In this document: positions 9,663-20,600 of the stretch, in pieces | Numbering within the stretch: the first letter of the stretch is position 1 | Layout of the letters: every line of letters starts with the position of its first letter | Source: Podarcis raffonei | Taxonomy: Eukaryota > Chordata > Lepidosauria > Squamata > Lacertidae | DNA length: 64,000 nt | Direction: 5' to 3' | Assembly: GCF_027172205.1 (NCBI RefSeq) | Contig: NC_070611.1 | Coordinates: 13,933,479 to 13,997,478 of the forward strand | Translations under genes and position numbers: made by a program | The notes under the pieces: generated by a model | Told to the model about the DNA's origin: nothing | The model's input: only the letters and a program-made list of their open reading frames with translations | Database searches by the model: none

Positions 9663-10268
9663 GTTGTTGTTTAGTCGTTTAGTCGTGTCCAACTCTTCGT
9701 GACCCCATGGACCAGAACATGCCAGGCACTCCTGTCTTCCACTGCCTCCAGCAGTTTGGTCAAACTCATGCTGGTAGCTTCTAGAACACTGCCGAACCAT
9801 CTCGTCCTCTGTCGTCCCCTTCTCCTTGTGCCCTCAATCTTTCCCAACATCAGGGTCTTTTCCAGGGAGTCTTCTCTTCTCATGAGAAGAGAAGTATTGG
9901 AGCCTCAGCTTTAGGATCTGTCCTTCCAGTGAGCACTCAGGGCTGATTTCCTTAAGAATGGATAGGTTTGATCTTCTTGAAGTCCATGGGACTCTCAAGA
10001 GTCTCCTCCGACACCATAATTCAAAAGCATCAATTCTTTGGTGATCAGCCTTCTTTATGGTCTAGCTCTCCCCTTCATGGATCACCGCCTTGCCATGGTG
10101 AAGGGGCTTGAATAACTCAGAGAAGCTATGAGCTATGCCATGCAGGGCCACCCAAGATGGACAGGTAATAGTGGAGAGTTTTGACCAAACGTGATCCACC
10201 TGGAGCAGGAACCGGCAAGCCACTCCAGTATCCCTGCCAAGAAAACTCTATGGACAATGACAATAGGC
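9663..10268 (-). mobile_element. Bov-B (RTE) LINE, 5'-truncated with 5' inversion
   Basis: 9663 to about 10070 is the minus-strand Bov-B 3' end: its frame includes MRREDSLEKTLMLGKIEG, RRRGRQRTRW and HGVTKSWTRLND, followed by GACTAAACGACTAAACAACAAC. From about 10070 the sequence switches to plus-strand orientation and carries the Bov-B 5' region (TGGATCACCGCCTTGCCATGG, ACTCAGAGAAGCTATGAGC, GCAAGCCACTCCAGTATCC). TGGGAAT flanks the insertion at 9656-9662 and 10272-10278, extendable to CAA(G)TGGGAAT. This is the layout expected from twin priming. Confidence 0.85.
10070..10106 (+). ncRNA. Structured hairpin in Bov-B 5' region, possible HDV-like ribozyme core
   Basis: CCCCTTCA (10070-10077) pairs with TGAAGGGG (10099-10106) around a core beginning TGGATCACCGCCTTG. 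A core of the same length with four transitions, inside a different but also paired outer stem, occurs at 62490-62525 in another LINE. HDV-like ribozymes are known at the 5' ends of R2 and some RTE-type LINEs; whether this is one is inference. Confidence 0.35.
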
Positions 10269-10575
10269 AAGTGGGAATACTTCCCTGTAAGAGACAGAAA
10301 ACTTGCCCAGAGAAATCTAGCAAGCCTGGTAGAATGATTCTGTTTAGATTCTGTTACACTATTTCCCTGCCTAAGTTGTGGGGTGCATTGTGAGAAGTCT
10401 TCTAAATATGGTGCAGCCCAGAGTGGGCTCCAGACAGGTTAGCCTTGAAAGGATTGCCTAAGAATCTCAACCTTTGATGCCAGCAGTGATCTGTGCATGT
10501 ATCGGGTGTTTGGGGGAAGAACGGGGTCTGTTTTGTTCAGAGATTTTCATTGATCCTTTGTATAAAGCTGGCATA

Positions 10576-10800
10576 CAGTGGTACCTCGGGTTACATACGC
10601 TTCAGGTTACATACACCTCAGGTTACAGACTCCGCTAACCCAGAAATAGTGCTTCAGGTTAAGAACTTTGCTTCAGGATGAGAACAGAAAGCGGGCTCCG
10701 GCAGCGTGGCAGCAGCAGGAGGCCCCATTAGCTAAAGTGGTGCTTCGGGTTAAGAACGGACCTCCGGAATGAATTAAGTACTTAACCCGAGGTACCACTG
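10576..10800 (+). mobile_element. Tigger-like (pogo, Tc1/mariner) miniature element
   Basis: Terminal inverted repeats CAGTGGTACCTCGGGTTA and its complement TAACCCGAGGTACCACTG, flanked by TA at both ends (10574-10575 and 10801-10802). The interior has repeated GGTTAAGAAC / CAGGTTACA units and a GC-rich CAGCAGCAGGAGGCCCC centre. 225 bp, no coding capacity; presumably moved by a Tigger-type transposase. Confidence 0.9.
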
Positions 10801-10879
10801 TATTCACATTTTGTAGTGCCCTGGGCACAAGAACGATGGAACATTTTGCTGCTCATTCAAGGAAAAGCCATTTCGCATC

Positions 10880-11290
10880 TGACCACCCATTTCCAAACCC
10901 AAGTTAATTACATGGTATATTTTTAACACGTAAGATATAATACGTTCTCTAAGTAAACTATGACATATAAAATCTGTGGCAGCAGTTAGTGATGATGCAT
11001 CTATCCCAATTAGCAGTAGGAAAGAATGGTCTTGAAGAGGATATTAGTCAGCGCCTCGTACAAAGCCATTTATTTGAGATAGAAGCATTCCAGAAGGCCA
11101 GCTTGTATAGCTTCACTACTTCAGCCTATTTGCATTTTTAATAAATAATTGGGACTAATGATTAGACTCCAATCAACCAGGCCACCATTAAGTGGTCAGC
11201 ATCAATCAAAGGTAGACTCTGGAAATGTTTCATTTTGCAATTATTTTCTTCTAATTTCTGTGGTGCATGATTAGCATGCTTTATTTGCCA
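10880..11290. promoter_or_regulatory. Candidate conserved non-coding element
   Basis: Repeat-free, AT-rich block with many homeodomain-like cores: GTTAATTAC, CCCAATTAGC, GACTAATGATTAGAC, a CCAATCAACC / CATCAATCAAAGG pair, GCATGATTAGCATG. No coding frame. Assignment rests on composition alone. Confidence 0.22.
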
Positions 11291-11455
11291 TGATAATAAA
11301 TATTTGGGGTGGGAGTCAGAGGGGGCGTCAGTGCAGAGATGGCAGTTTTGGAACCGTAGGACTCCCCATTCATGTCAACCCGCACAGGGAATTCCTTTAC
11401 GATGAAGATGAAGAGAATGGAACAATTTCTTATGTGCTGCTTCAATGCTCTATTA

Positions 11456-11708
11456 CAGGGGTCACCAAACTTTTTCAGCAGGGGGCCGGTCCACTGTCCC
11501 TCAGACCTTGTGGAGGGCCGGACTATATTTTGAAAGAAAAAAAAATGAATGAATTCTTATGCCCCACAAATAACCCAGAGATGCATTTTAAATAAAAGGA
11601 CACATTCTACTCATGTAAAAACACACTGATTCCAGGACCGTCCGCGGGCCGGATTTAGAAGGTGATTGGGCCGCATCCAGCCCTGGGGCCTTAGTTTGCC
11701 TACCCATG
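11456..11708 (+). mobile_element. hAT-like non-autonomous DNA transposon, 253 bp
   Basis: Starts CAGGGGTCACCAAACT and ends AGTTTGCCTACCCATG (inverted repeats). The flanks are CTCTATTA at 11448-11455 and CTCTATTC at 11709-11716, an 8-bp duplication with one change, diagnostic of hAT insertion. Same family as 4510-4821 and the fragment 61045-61264. Confidence 0.9.
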
Positions 11709-11716
11709 CTCTATTC

Positions 11717-12520
11717 CCACAAGGGTGGGAATATAATTTTTTGGGTGATGTGAATGTTTTAAACTCTTCCCAAACTTTCCCCAACACACAGTTTCTCATA
11801 GATCATTCAGCCAAAATTAACATAAAAATAATGAGGGCCACCCCCCATATATATAAAAAGTGAGTTGGTTGTTATTTCAAAGCCTTCCCCAATGCTTCCA
11901 CGATCCCAATCATCAAGGCAACACCAATTTAAAAATGAGGGAGGGGGAAAATAATTTCAAAGAATAAGAATTAATTTATCCATGGCCCAACAAGAAGGTA
12001 GATATTAATAATGGAAGTGCTAATGAAAGCTAAGTCTCCGCAGGATTTGAAACTGTACCCTTTCACAATCTGCTCATATAACCTATTCATAAAATTACCT
12101 TGAGCCATCCGTATAACACATTCAAGTGCTGCATTAGCCAACAGAGGATGCAAGCAGAGTCCCATGAATGTCATAAAATATATTGAAGTGGGCAAAGTAA
12201 TTAAATTTTTTTTACATGACTATGAGATGCAGAGAAAGTACATTCCCCAGTTCATAGCAAGGTCTATATGTGTGCAACTTTAATGAAATTAAGACAAAAA
12301 AATAAGGCATATCTGCGGATACCCTGCTAGTTTAACAAGGAACTTAGAAGAAATGAATCCATTCCACTCTTTATAACTTTGTAGCGGTTAAAAGGATGTA
12401 TACATTTCTCTCAGGATTCATGTCTCAACTTAAATTCTACCACTTCAGCCTACATCTCCCAGAACCCAATCTTAATTGGCAAAACCTATTTAAACGATGA
12501 AAAGGTTTATTGTGGTTATG
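11717..12520. other. AT-rich stretch without recognised gene
   Basis: Several short open frames of about 60-75 codons on either strand without family resemblance. No repeat family recognised. Confidence 0.4.
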
Positions 12521-12533
12521 TAGTCCAGGATTA

Positions 12534-12887
12534 GGGATGCGGGTGGTGCTGTGGGTTAAACCACAGAGCCTAGGACTTGCTGATCAGAAGGTTGGTGGTT
12601 CGAATCCCCGCGACGGAATGAGCTCCCGTTGCTCGGTCCCTGCTCCTGCCAACCTAGCAGTTCAAAAGCACGCCAAAGTGCAAGTAGATAAATAGGTACC
12701 ACTCTGGCGGGAAGGTAAACGGCGTTTCCGTGCACTGTTCTGGTTCGCCAGAAGCGGCTTAGTCATGCTGGCCACATGACCCGGAAGCTGAACACTGGCT
12801 CCCTCGGCCAATAAAGCAAGATTAGTGCCGCAACCCCAGAGTCGGCCACGACTGGACCTAATGGTCAGGGGTCCCTTTACCTTTACC
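12534..12887 (+). mobile_element. Sauria-type SINE, full length, perfect target duplication
   Basis: Head GGGATGCGGGTGGTGCTGTGGG, B box GGTTCGAATCCCC, tail CCCTTTACCTTTACC. TAGTCCAGGATTA occurs at 12521-12533 and 12888-12900, a perfect 13-bp target duplication that fixes both ends. It is one of the cleanest copies here, with its 5' end intact. Confidence 0.95.
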
Positions 12888-13513
12888 TAGTCCAGGATTA
12901 GATTTTTCTCCTTGTTCCATTTGTTTAAAACTTGAATTTCTAGCATTTACTGTGCCTTAAAAGAAAGCTTTGTAGAATATTTAAATCAGAAAGCCTTCCT
13001 GTGTTTGTAATTAATTTGTATGAATTCCATTTACGTCTTGAGACCAGACATGGTGCTGGGATGTTACAATCCAAGATCTTAATGTCAGAAGACAATAAAT
13101 TTAAATTTAAAATAGAATTGCTAACAGTCACAATCATGAGTCTGCTGACATTGTGGGAAGGGAGAGGCTGAATCATATTCTACCTGACATAAGAACAACA
13201 GTATAATAACTACTTCACTGATATTTTTTAAAAATAGAAAAAAGGGATTTTAGGTAGGACATTGTGCTACCCTAGCATGTGCAGCATTCATTAATTCCTC
13301 AAAATAAAACAAATAACAGAAATAGTTTCATCTTTCTTTTGTGACAGAGGTGGTCTAAGCTAAGAGGCAATTGGTAGACTAAGACATCCCCATAAATTCT
13401 TAACTGTACCCAGTTTTGAACTGTAATGAGTAATTAACTATTTACTGTGATTGGTAAGAGTAAATTTCTGTTAAATTATTATTCCCTGATGTTTTTAGTT
13501 ACTTTTATTGCAT

Positions 13514-13852
13514 AAAGGTAAAAATAAAGGTCCAGTCATGGATGACTCTGGGGTTGCGGCGCTCATCTCGCTTTTTGGCCGAGGGAGCCGGCGTACAGCT
13601 TCCGGGTCATGTGGCCAGCATGACTAAGCCACTTCTGGCGAACCAGAGTAGTGCACGGAAATGCCACTTACCTTCCCGCCACAGCAGTACCTATTTATCT
13701 ACTTGCACTTTGTCGTGCTTTCAAACTGCTAGGTGGACAGGAGCAGGGACCGAGCAACAGGAGCTCACCCCGTCATGGGGATTCGAACCACCTACCTTCT
13801 GATTGGCAAGCCCTAGGCTCAGTGGTTTGGACCACAGCGCCACCCGCGTCCC
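13514..13852 (-). mobile_element. Sauria-type SINE, reverse
   Basis: Tail end AAAGGTAAAAATAAAGGTCC, body GCCGAGGGAGCCGGCG, head GCGCCACCCGCGTCCC on the plus strand; complete apart from a short deletion in the tail. Target duplications are not obvious. Confidence 0.92.
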
Positions 13853-13859
13853 TACTATA

Positions 13860-14035
13860 CTGTTACCGTATAATATTATTGAAAATTACTTTATTTGATA
13901 TATGTCATTTCATTTTAAAGTTATGTCTTATTATGACTTTCTGTATTGGATCAGATTGCTATTGTAAGTTTTGTGTATTTTGTTACTGTAAACCACCTTG
14001 TGTATAGTAATATAGAAAGGCGGTATACAAACTGA
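13860..14035 (+). mobile_element. LINE 3' end, CR1/L3-like
   Basis: TTGTGTATTTTGTTACTGTAAACC then CACCTTGTGTATAGTAATATAGAAAGGCGGTATACAAAC resembles the 3' terminal segment of CR1/L3-type LINEs, which end in a GGCGGTATATAAA motif. No coding part remains. Family assignment is tentative. Confidence 0.5.
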
Positions 14036-14225
14036 AAGTGAAAAAAGGAAATGAAATGATCTCACTGAGTTTAAATCTTATTACTACTTTGGTTGTATTT
14101 CCATGTTGGAGAAATAGAAAGCTATTGACCACTTCTAAGAGGCAGGCAACAGCAGCAAACCCAAAAGTCTACAGACAAGAAAATGTAAGTGAGTTGATTG
14201 TTCTCACTCATTGTGGGTATGAGGT

Positions 14226-15030
14226 GCAGGGCCGGATTTAGGTTTGATGAGGCCCTCAGCTATTGAAGGTCATGGGGCCCTTTATATGTCCAGCTGTCCT
14301 TTGTCAACAACAAATTGTCACTGTTTTTTGTTGTTAAATATATGCTATATGGTAATTTATGGACCTAATAGGTATCTGTAGTGGGAATTGGGGTTGCTTG
14401 TGCGTAAAACTCCAAACTGCTCCAAACGGGTTGTATAGCTAAACCTTTCCCTAGTTTGACAGCCCCTTACAACTCGACTGTCTCAATCACTGGCAGAATC
14501 CATCAGTGGGCGTTTCCTGAACTTCTTCCAACATAAAAATTCCTTGACAGCCAGTCTCTGCCTAGCTTCTCTGCGCGGAAGCCTTCTGCGCAGAGTAGGC
14601 GTGCCAAGCGGAGGTCCTGCGCTCTCCCCACTGATCTCACTGGAAGAGTCTCGGAGCCTTCCCTCCGAAGTACTCTCAGCCTCCCCTTTCTTCCTGGTGT
14701 CACCTTGGTTTCCTTCCCCAGCGGAAGCTCTCTCTCTCTCCTTGCTAGTTCCCTCCCCTGCATCATTGGAGCGACTTCCCTCTCCGCTAGTCTCTGATGT
14801 CAGTTCCCTGACAGTATCTAAAGCCATTTGCACATAACAGATAGGAGCCTACACGACACAAAACACTGTTGCTGTATGTAGATTTTATTTTATTTTAATT
14901 TTATCTTATGTTTTGGAAATGTACATCCATTTACTTTCCTTTTATTTTATTTATTTTGGGTGGGGGGGGCTCCAAGAGAGTGGGGCCCTAAGCTATAGCT
15001 TGTTTAGCTTATACGTCAATCCAGCACTGA
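14226..15030. repeat. Unclassified DNA-transposon-like repeat, probably interrupted
   Basis: The left end GCAGGGCCGGATTTAGG and the right end GTCAATCCAGCACTG are imperfect inverted repeats. Both halves carry GGGGCCCT motifs (14274, 14983). The middle, about 14370-14860, differs in character: it has a minus-strand acidic/serine-rich open frame of 116 codons with no clear homology and may be a separate insertion. Confidence 0.45.
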
Positions 15031-15039
15031 GAGATGCAT

Positions 15040-16130
15040 CTTTGGGAAGAGGAATTAGACAGCAATCCAGGCATAATAGCAGATTGCCAGCTGATGGCCC
15101 ACTCTGTGGACTCAGCTATTGTGGCCAAATGAAGCTGCTGGAACATGCAGTTCATGCAGTGAAGTGTTCAAGATCTTCATGCACATTATTTCAATAATTC
15201 TCGGAAGAGCTCTGAAAGTTAGATTGGTGTTATTTCCCCCCAGAGATCAGAAAGGTTGTGAGATCTAGCTTCCTTAAGGCCACATAGAGAACTCATAGCA
15301 GAGGTGAAATTGAGATTCCCTTGCTCGCTGCTTACGTTCTTTGTCAGTACACTACACTGGCTCAGACATTTTAGGGGCTTATTCCTTTTAATGCAAGCAA
15401 AGCTCCATTCTTATTAAAATCAATGCCGTTAAATGAATTCATTTTGTAGCTTTTCCCCCTTTTCTCATTACAACCATTCCCTTGAATAAAGTTATCAGGC
15501 GTCATTTTCTGAATGAGACACTTTCGGCTCTTTGCGGCTCACTTTGCTACCACTGAACTCTAAGTACAGTAGCTTCCAGTAATTATAGTTTAAATAATGA
15601 ATTTCAAAAAGAAACGCCACTGGTGATATTACGGAGGAAGGGATTGTCTTATAAAACTGGGTGGGGAGGAAGGGGCTTGGGTGATTCCGTGCTCCCCCCT
15701 CTTCTCATTGGTTTCCCCTCATTTGTGTCACCATGGGACATTCACAATACTTGGATTTAATAGTTGTTCTTGAGTATTGTCATAATATATCAAATATAAC
15801 CCATGCCATATTGTATGGTTAAGACCACATTTTTTAAAAGCTGTGATATTCTGTTGTCATCCTCTGTTCAAAAGTATTAACAATTTGATACGTATCATGC
15901 TATGAGCATAAACCACAGTTCAGTAGACAGCCCACTAGAGGGTATTTTAATTTACTGTTTCTGTTTATGACAGTCTCTGATGCCTCATATAACCTCTTTG
16001 CCATGAAAACAATTGAATCTGGGCCAATTAGACATCATTTTTCTAGTTTGAAAACTAAGGAATCTTCTGTTCTTTGCTGATTACTTAATATTTGTACAAA
16101 CACATAGATCATACATTACCACTGCAAGAG
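15040..16130. other. Non-coding stretch, no gene seen
   Basis: No frame with family resemblance. AT-rich blocks near 15420-15620 and 15760-16130 could be single-copy sequence. Confidence 0.4.
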
Positions 16131-16135
16131 TTTTT

Positions 16136-16200
16136 AATGTCTGATGTTTTATTGTATTTTTAATATTTTGTTGGAAACCCAGCCAGATGGGTGTGTGTTA
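16136..16200 (+). mobile_element. Short CR1-group LINE 3' fragment
   Basis: TGTTTTATTGTATTTTTAATA then TTTTGTTGGAAACCCAGCCAGATGGGTG matches the 3' UTR of the TTA-tailed LINE at 1565-2070, with about 25 bp deleted between the two parts. Confidence 0.6.
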
Positions 16201-16429
16201 CTTTGGAAATGCCTTTTTTCTGCCAAACATGTAGAGAAAGCAAATTCTAAAGCTTGCATGTGTCAAATGAACCCCTCTCATTGGTACCATCAGAAAGGTA
16301 CCATCAGAAAAGGATTTGGAAAAGGCTGTGGTCTAAGTTAGAGCTCAGTAACTGGTTAGGGAACAGGAAGCAGAGAGTAGGAACAAACTGATGATTCTCA
16401 CAATGGACTGATGTTGAAAGTGTCGTCTC

Positions 16430-17060
16430 CCATGGATCAGTAAACCTATGGTTTTTACCTTTACCATAAATAATCTAGAGTTAGGAGTGAGTAGTTAGGA
16501 AGCCAAGCTTGATGATGATACCAAATTGTTCTGGGTGGTTAAAACATCAAAGGATCTCCAACAGCTCCGATAGGATCTCTGCAAACTGGCTGAATGAACA
16601 AGAAAATGGCACATGCAATTGAAGTGTAAGCTAATTGAAAGTGGGACAAACCCTCATATTTTCTGAAGTGGGTCTGAACTGGCAGTGACTGATGGGAAAC
16701 AGGACTTTGAGGTTGTAGTGGATAGTTCAATGAAGATGTTGACCCAAAATGCAGCAGCTGTGACAAAGGTAGATTTCATGTTAGGGATCCTTAGGAAAGG
16801 GATTGAAATAGAACTCCCAATATCATAATGCTATTATGCAAATCCATACGGTGACCACATGATACCACGCTGCACAATGTAGCCTCAAAAAGGGTATTGC
16901 GTAGCTGAAAAAGGTTCAGAAAAGGCTACTCAAGTGATCAAGAGGGTGGAACAATATGCCACTGAGGAAAGGTTGGGGCTTTTTAATTTATAAGATTATG
17001 GATAATGCAGATAGAGAGAAGTTTTTCTCCTTCATCATAGTACTATAATCTGGGACAATC
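16430..17060 (+). mobile_element. Old CR1 LINE, ORF2 C-terminal half, heavily decayed
   Basis: Conceptual pieces resemble CR1 reverse transcriptase downstream sequence: DDDTKLFWVV, DFEVVVDSSMKMLTQNAAA, ILRKGIE, and EKATQVIKRVE. Stops and frame changes break it repeatedly. It is clearly much older than the Bov-B and SINE copies. Confidence 0.65.
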
Positions 17061-17372
17061 CCTTGAAGCTGAGTGTTGTAAGGTTGAGGACAGAAAGACG
17101 TACTTATTTTTAGAAGATGTATATACTGTATCTACATGTGTCTTTGTTCACATGCTTGCTTTAAATGCTCAAAGCTAAGCCCAGACTTGGAACATGAGGT
17201 ATGTGCATGGAAATAGTGAAGGAATGGGTTTCTGTGTAGTCAGTTTGAAATGGGACCCAACCCCCCCTTTCTTCTTTCTCCAAGAAAGCATTTCTAAAAT
17301 GCATTAACTTGAGCTCTTGAGCCAAAACCCAGCTGTATAAACAAGTGTTCAAAGCTCTCTCCCTTATCAGTC

Positions 17373-17870
17373 TGTGACGGCAATGAGTGACCTTGGCTGT
17401 TCCAGTGGAGTAGGGATGACATGTCTAGGTCTTATCTTACGTCCTGACCACACTCTGATGCACAGACCTAGTCTGGGAACAGCGCCAGAGTATGTTCTTG
17501 GCGTTGGTGACCTCTTGTTCCAAGATAAGAATATAGGAACAGGAATACCCTTTTATGGTCAGGAATACAGGAAGGAAAGCCCTTTTATGGTTAAGAGTAC
17601 CGGAGCAGGAACATCTGTGATGCCAACCTGTGTGTATAAGCTGACGTGGCTGGATTCCTGGGGGAGGGGGGAAGAGGGTGCCTGGAGGATATATATACTG
17701 CATGAAATCTCTCATTTCTTTGGGCTTGCTGTGGACTGACCATGCAAGTGCCTTTCTGCTGCTTCAAAGAGCAGAAATAAAGAACTCTTTCTCTGAACCA
17801 ACCCTCGGTGTCATTTGACTTCCTTCCTCCCTCCCGGGAGCAGCGCAGATCCAGTCGGTGAACTCCAATA
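17373..17870 (+). mobile_element. LTR-type fossil (solo LTR or LTR plus leader)
   Basis: Starts near TGTGACGGCAATGAG, has a TATATATA promoter-like motif at about 17690, a polyadenylation signal AATAAAG at 17778, and a CT-rich segment after it, the usual U3-R-U5 order. No coding region is attached. The family is probably Ty3-like or retrovirus-like; age moderate. Ends are approximate. Confidence 0.5.
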
Positions 17871-17884
17871 AGGCTACAATAGTT

Positions 17885-18480
17885 TGTGGGTTTTATGGGG
17901 AAGGCTGTGTGAAAATAGGAGAAGTATAGGATGCTTTTGCCACCCTTTTTGGCCTATCATTGTGGGATTTTCCGCCCACCCACCCAGCCTTTGCGGGCCC
18001 ACCCAGGGTTTAATCAGTCGGGGCCAGAGAGGAATTTTCTCCTGCAAGCAAGTTGGCTTACTTACAGGTTTTCCCCTACCCCATAGCAACCATCACAACT
18101 TGGGTGGATAAGGCATTGGGCTGGATCCTTAGTCACCCATTAGTTGGGTCCAGGAGCGGTGACTTGTCTGAGAATCAACCGGGGGACTGATGGGCCAATA
18201 CACATCTCCCAATGGTGGCCTGTGTGGGGTCGTGGCAACCAATTCAAGTCAGAGACGACTTCCCAGCACAGAGTGACCCCACCAGGTTCCTATCAGGTAG
18301 CAGACAGGATGCCTGATGCTGGATACCTGCCCATTGCCTTAGCCCAACCTACTCTTTCCTGTATTCAATAAATCCAACCCAATATCAGTCTCCTATGTTC
18401 ATTCTTGTGGTCCTTCCTCCACCTGCCATGGCCATTATGCACCTGTGGCAACAACGTACTGCCATCCGCCTTGTTGCAGG
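17885..18480 (+). mobile_element. Second LTR-like fossil, adjacent
   Basis: GC-richer segment with a polyadenylation-type CAATAAATCC at about 18366 followed by a T/C-rich run. It differs in sequence from the preceding LTR-like unit. No coding region is recognised, and the relation between the two is unclear. Confidence 0.35.
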
Positions 18481-18549
18481 ACCGATACGCGGGTAAACCA
18501 TACACGGAACAAATCTTCCAATCTTCAGTGTTTAAAATCTCTGATAGGA

Positions 18550-18830
18550 TCCAGAGATTACGTTAAAGGTGGCCAAATTTTGCGTGGTTGTCATAAAACA
18601 TAGGGAACAAGCTGTGCTATTATAAAAACTGAGGTCTTAGAAGTAAATTATAGATAATATTGTAGAGATTAAGACCTAAACCATATTTTAACAGCTGCCA
18701 TAATTGTACTGTTTATCGTTACATTGATTGTTAACTTAAACTCAATTTTATTGCGTTTCTGATTTGTATGGTCTGTGAGTCTGGTCTGGGACCATAATAA
18801 ATTCAGTTCAATTCACCTGTGGCAGCAATG
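18550..18830 (+). mobile_element. LINE-like 3' end
   Basis: Ends with TATGGTCTGTGAGTCTGG, then GGGACCATAATAAATTCAG, a stem-like GGTC...GACC arrangement followed by an AATAAAT tail, as in several non-LTR 3' ends. Family not assigned. Confidence 0.35.
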
Positions 18831-18999
18831 AGATGAGGCCTACACAACTTTGACCCACACATGGGCCAGCAGTCATGTAGTGAGTAGCCATTGACCCTTC
18901 ACTATCCTAGGCAAAGAGTAAAATAACATATTTAGTAAACTCTTGTGTATTAGTGACCTCTATATTGCTGGTGGAAACAGATTACGCTAGTAGGATTGC

Positions 19000-19220
19000 A
19001 AGAAGTTTTGTAAGGAGGACTATGCAAAATACTGCAGAGGAAAGTATGAAGAGAATTATTAGTAAAGGACTATTAAAAGTAATAGTGAAACTAATGAAAT
19101 GCAGATTAAGTGATAAAAACTGAAAAATCTTCAGATGTGGTTAATGGAAGTCCAAAACATTGTATAAGATAAGAAAATATGTTGTATGATTTTTGGAAAC
19201 TTTATGTAAAAATCAATTAA

Positions 19221-19262
<42 letters not shown>
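19000..19262 (+). mobile_element. L1-like 3' UTR followed by (AT)n
   Basis: A-rich sequence ending GTAAAAATCAATTAAAATAAT and an (AT)n microsatellite (19225-19262), like the 3' ends of the L1 copies at 1-860 and 61715-63175. No coding part. Confidence 0.4.
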
Positions 19263-19264
<2 letters not shown>

Positions 19265-20235
19265 CTGGTGGAATGCCATCAGCTTGGTGGGTTACAACCT
19301 GAATGTACCTTAACTACAACACCATCTAGTAAATTATTATATTATGTATATGAATATTGTGAAAAAACAAAATTTCTGCAGCTTGGGAATATCCATATTG
19401 CTGCCTGGCCATAAAAACAGGAAACTAATCATGAGCTTTTCTTCATATACTTTCCAAGGCTGCAGGAACTTAACAATTTGTCTCATTGTAAGCAATTTTA
19501 ATGAAAGGGCAGAAACATTTGGTATGACAGATGAAGCTACATTGAACTACTGTCCTTATGCTAATTATTTTTAGGGATAGTATTTGTTTTCTTAAACTAT
19601 TCAGAGCTAATAGCAATTTCCAATTGCAGGAATGGAAAATATCCTGCATGATTTTCATTACTTTGGCAAAGCGCAAAACACATTATTTAAGACAATAAAT
19701 AAAATGGAATCCTTTCTTTCTGTGGAAATGCACACTGTATGACATCTGTATGAATGCTAAATTATTTTTACTCTGTTCATTATCACAATGGGTGCTAAAG
19801 GGCATTTACTGTAGCAAGAGTAATCATAATGAAATTCAATTTAAACCGAATTAATAACAACAGGACACAAAAGTACTGTGCATGAATTTGACAGCCTAAA
19901 AGAATCTAAATATGGGGAGAAATCTTTTTCAAATACACATGATATTGAATCAATGGCAAAACTAGTATTGATTTCAAAAGAGCTAAACTTGATGTATCCC
20001 CAACAGTAATGTTGTACAATAAGATATAGCCATTCTTTTTTGTTGAGTGGGGAATCTTTAAGCATCATGAATGCATTTTTTTCCTCTGGTTCTCTAATAT
20101 GAATAAAATGTTACAAATAAAAGAGAGAGAGGAAAAACTGAATGTGACAGTATCTTTTTTTGCACTTACAAACCTATAGTGTAGACAATCAGAATCCAGA
20201 ATTCTATAAAGGTCCATAAATAGAATGAAATTTTC
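19263..20235. other. AT-rich stretch without recognised gene
   Basis: Short chance frames only. The 19420-19800 part is free of recognised repeats. Confidence 0.4.
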
Positions 20236-20239
20236 AACA

Positions 20240-20600
20240 ATGGCTGCATTCACATGGCCTTTTATTCCATTTTCACCAATTCCCCCCTTAGTGCTGTGTT
20301 CTGCGTTATATTTGAACTTTCACATGGTGTGAATGCCACTTCTGGAATTATAATGGAATGATTTAGCACTCATTTCTGTTTTATTTCCACCCAGAAAAAA
20401 AATCCATTTGCCAACGATGTTGAACTGAGTGCTAAACTTGTGGTATATTCCACTATAGTTCTGAAACATTCCACTATAGTTGAATGATTTCAATAAGTTC
20501 AGAAGTTCGGATACAACTTTCTTAGTCTATTCACACATTTATCGCATAAAGAGCAAAATCACGTGGAAAGTGGCAGTGGGGGGGGGTCAATCTATAAGTT
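20240..20600. repeat. Possible unclassified dispersed repeat
   Basis: Contains a near-tandem ATTCCACTATAGTT pair (about 20448 and 20469) and CATTCACATGG / TTCACATGGTG motifs; a G9 run follows (20578-20587). No ends or family recognised. Confidence 0.25.

Noticed and set aside
14483-14833. Ser/Glu-rich 116-codon frame as a possible gene
   Set aside because: Low-complexity composition within a repeat, with no conserved domain and no initiation or splice context.
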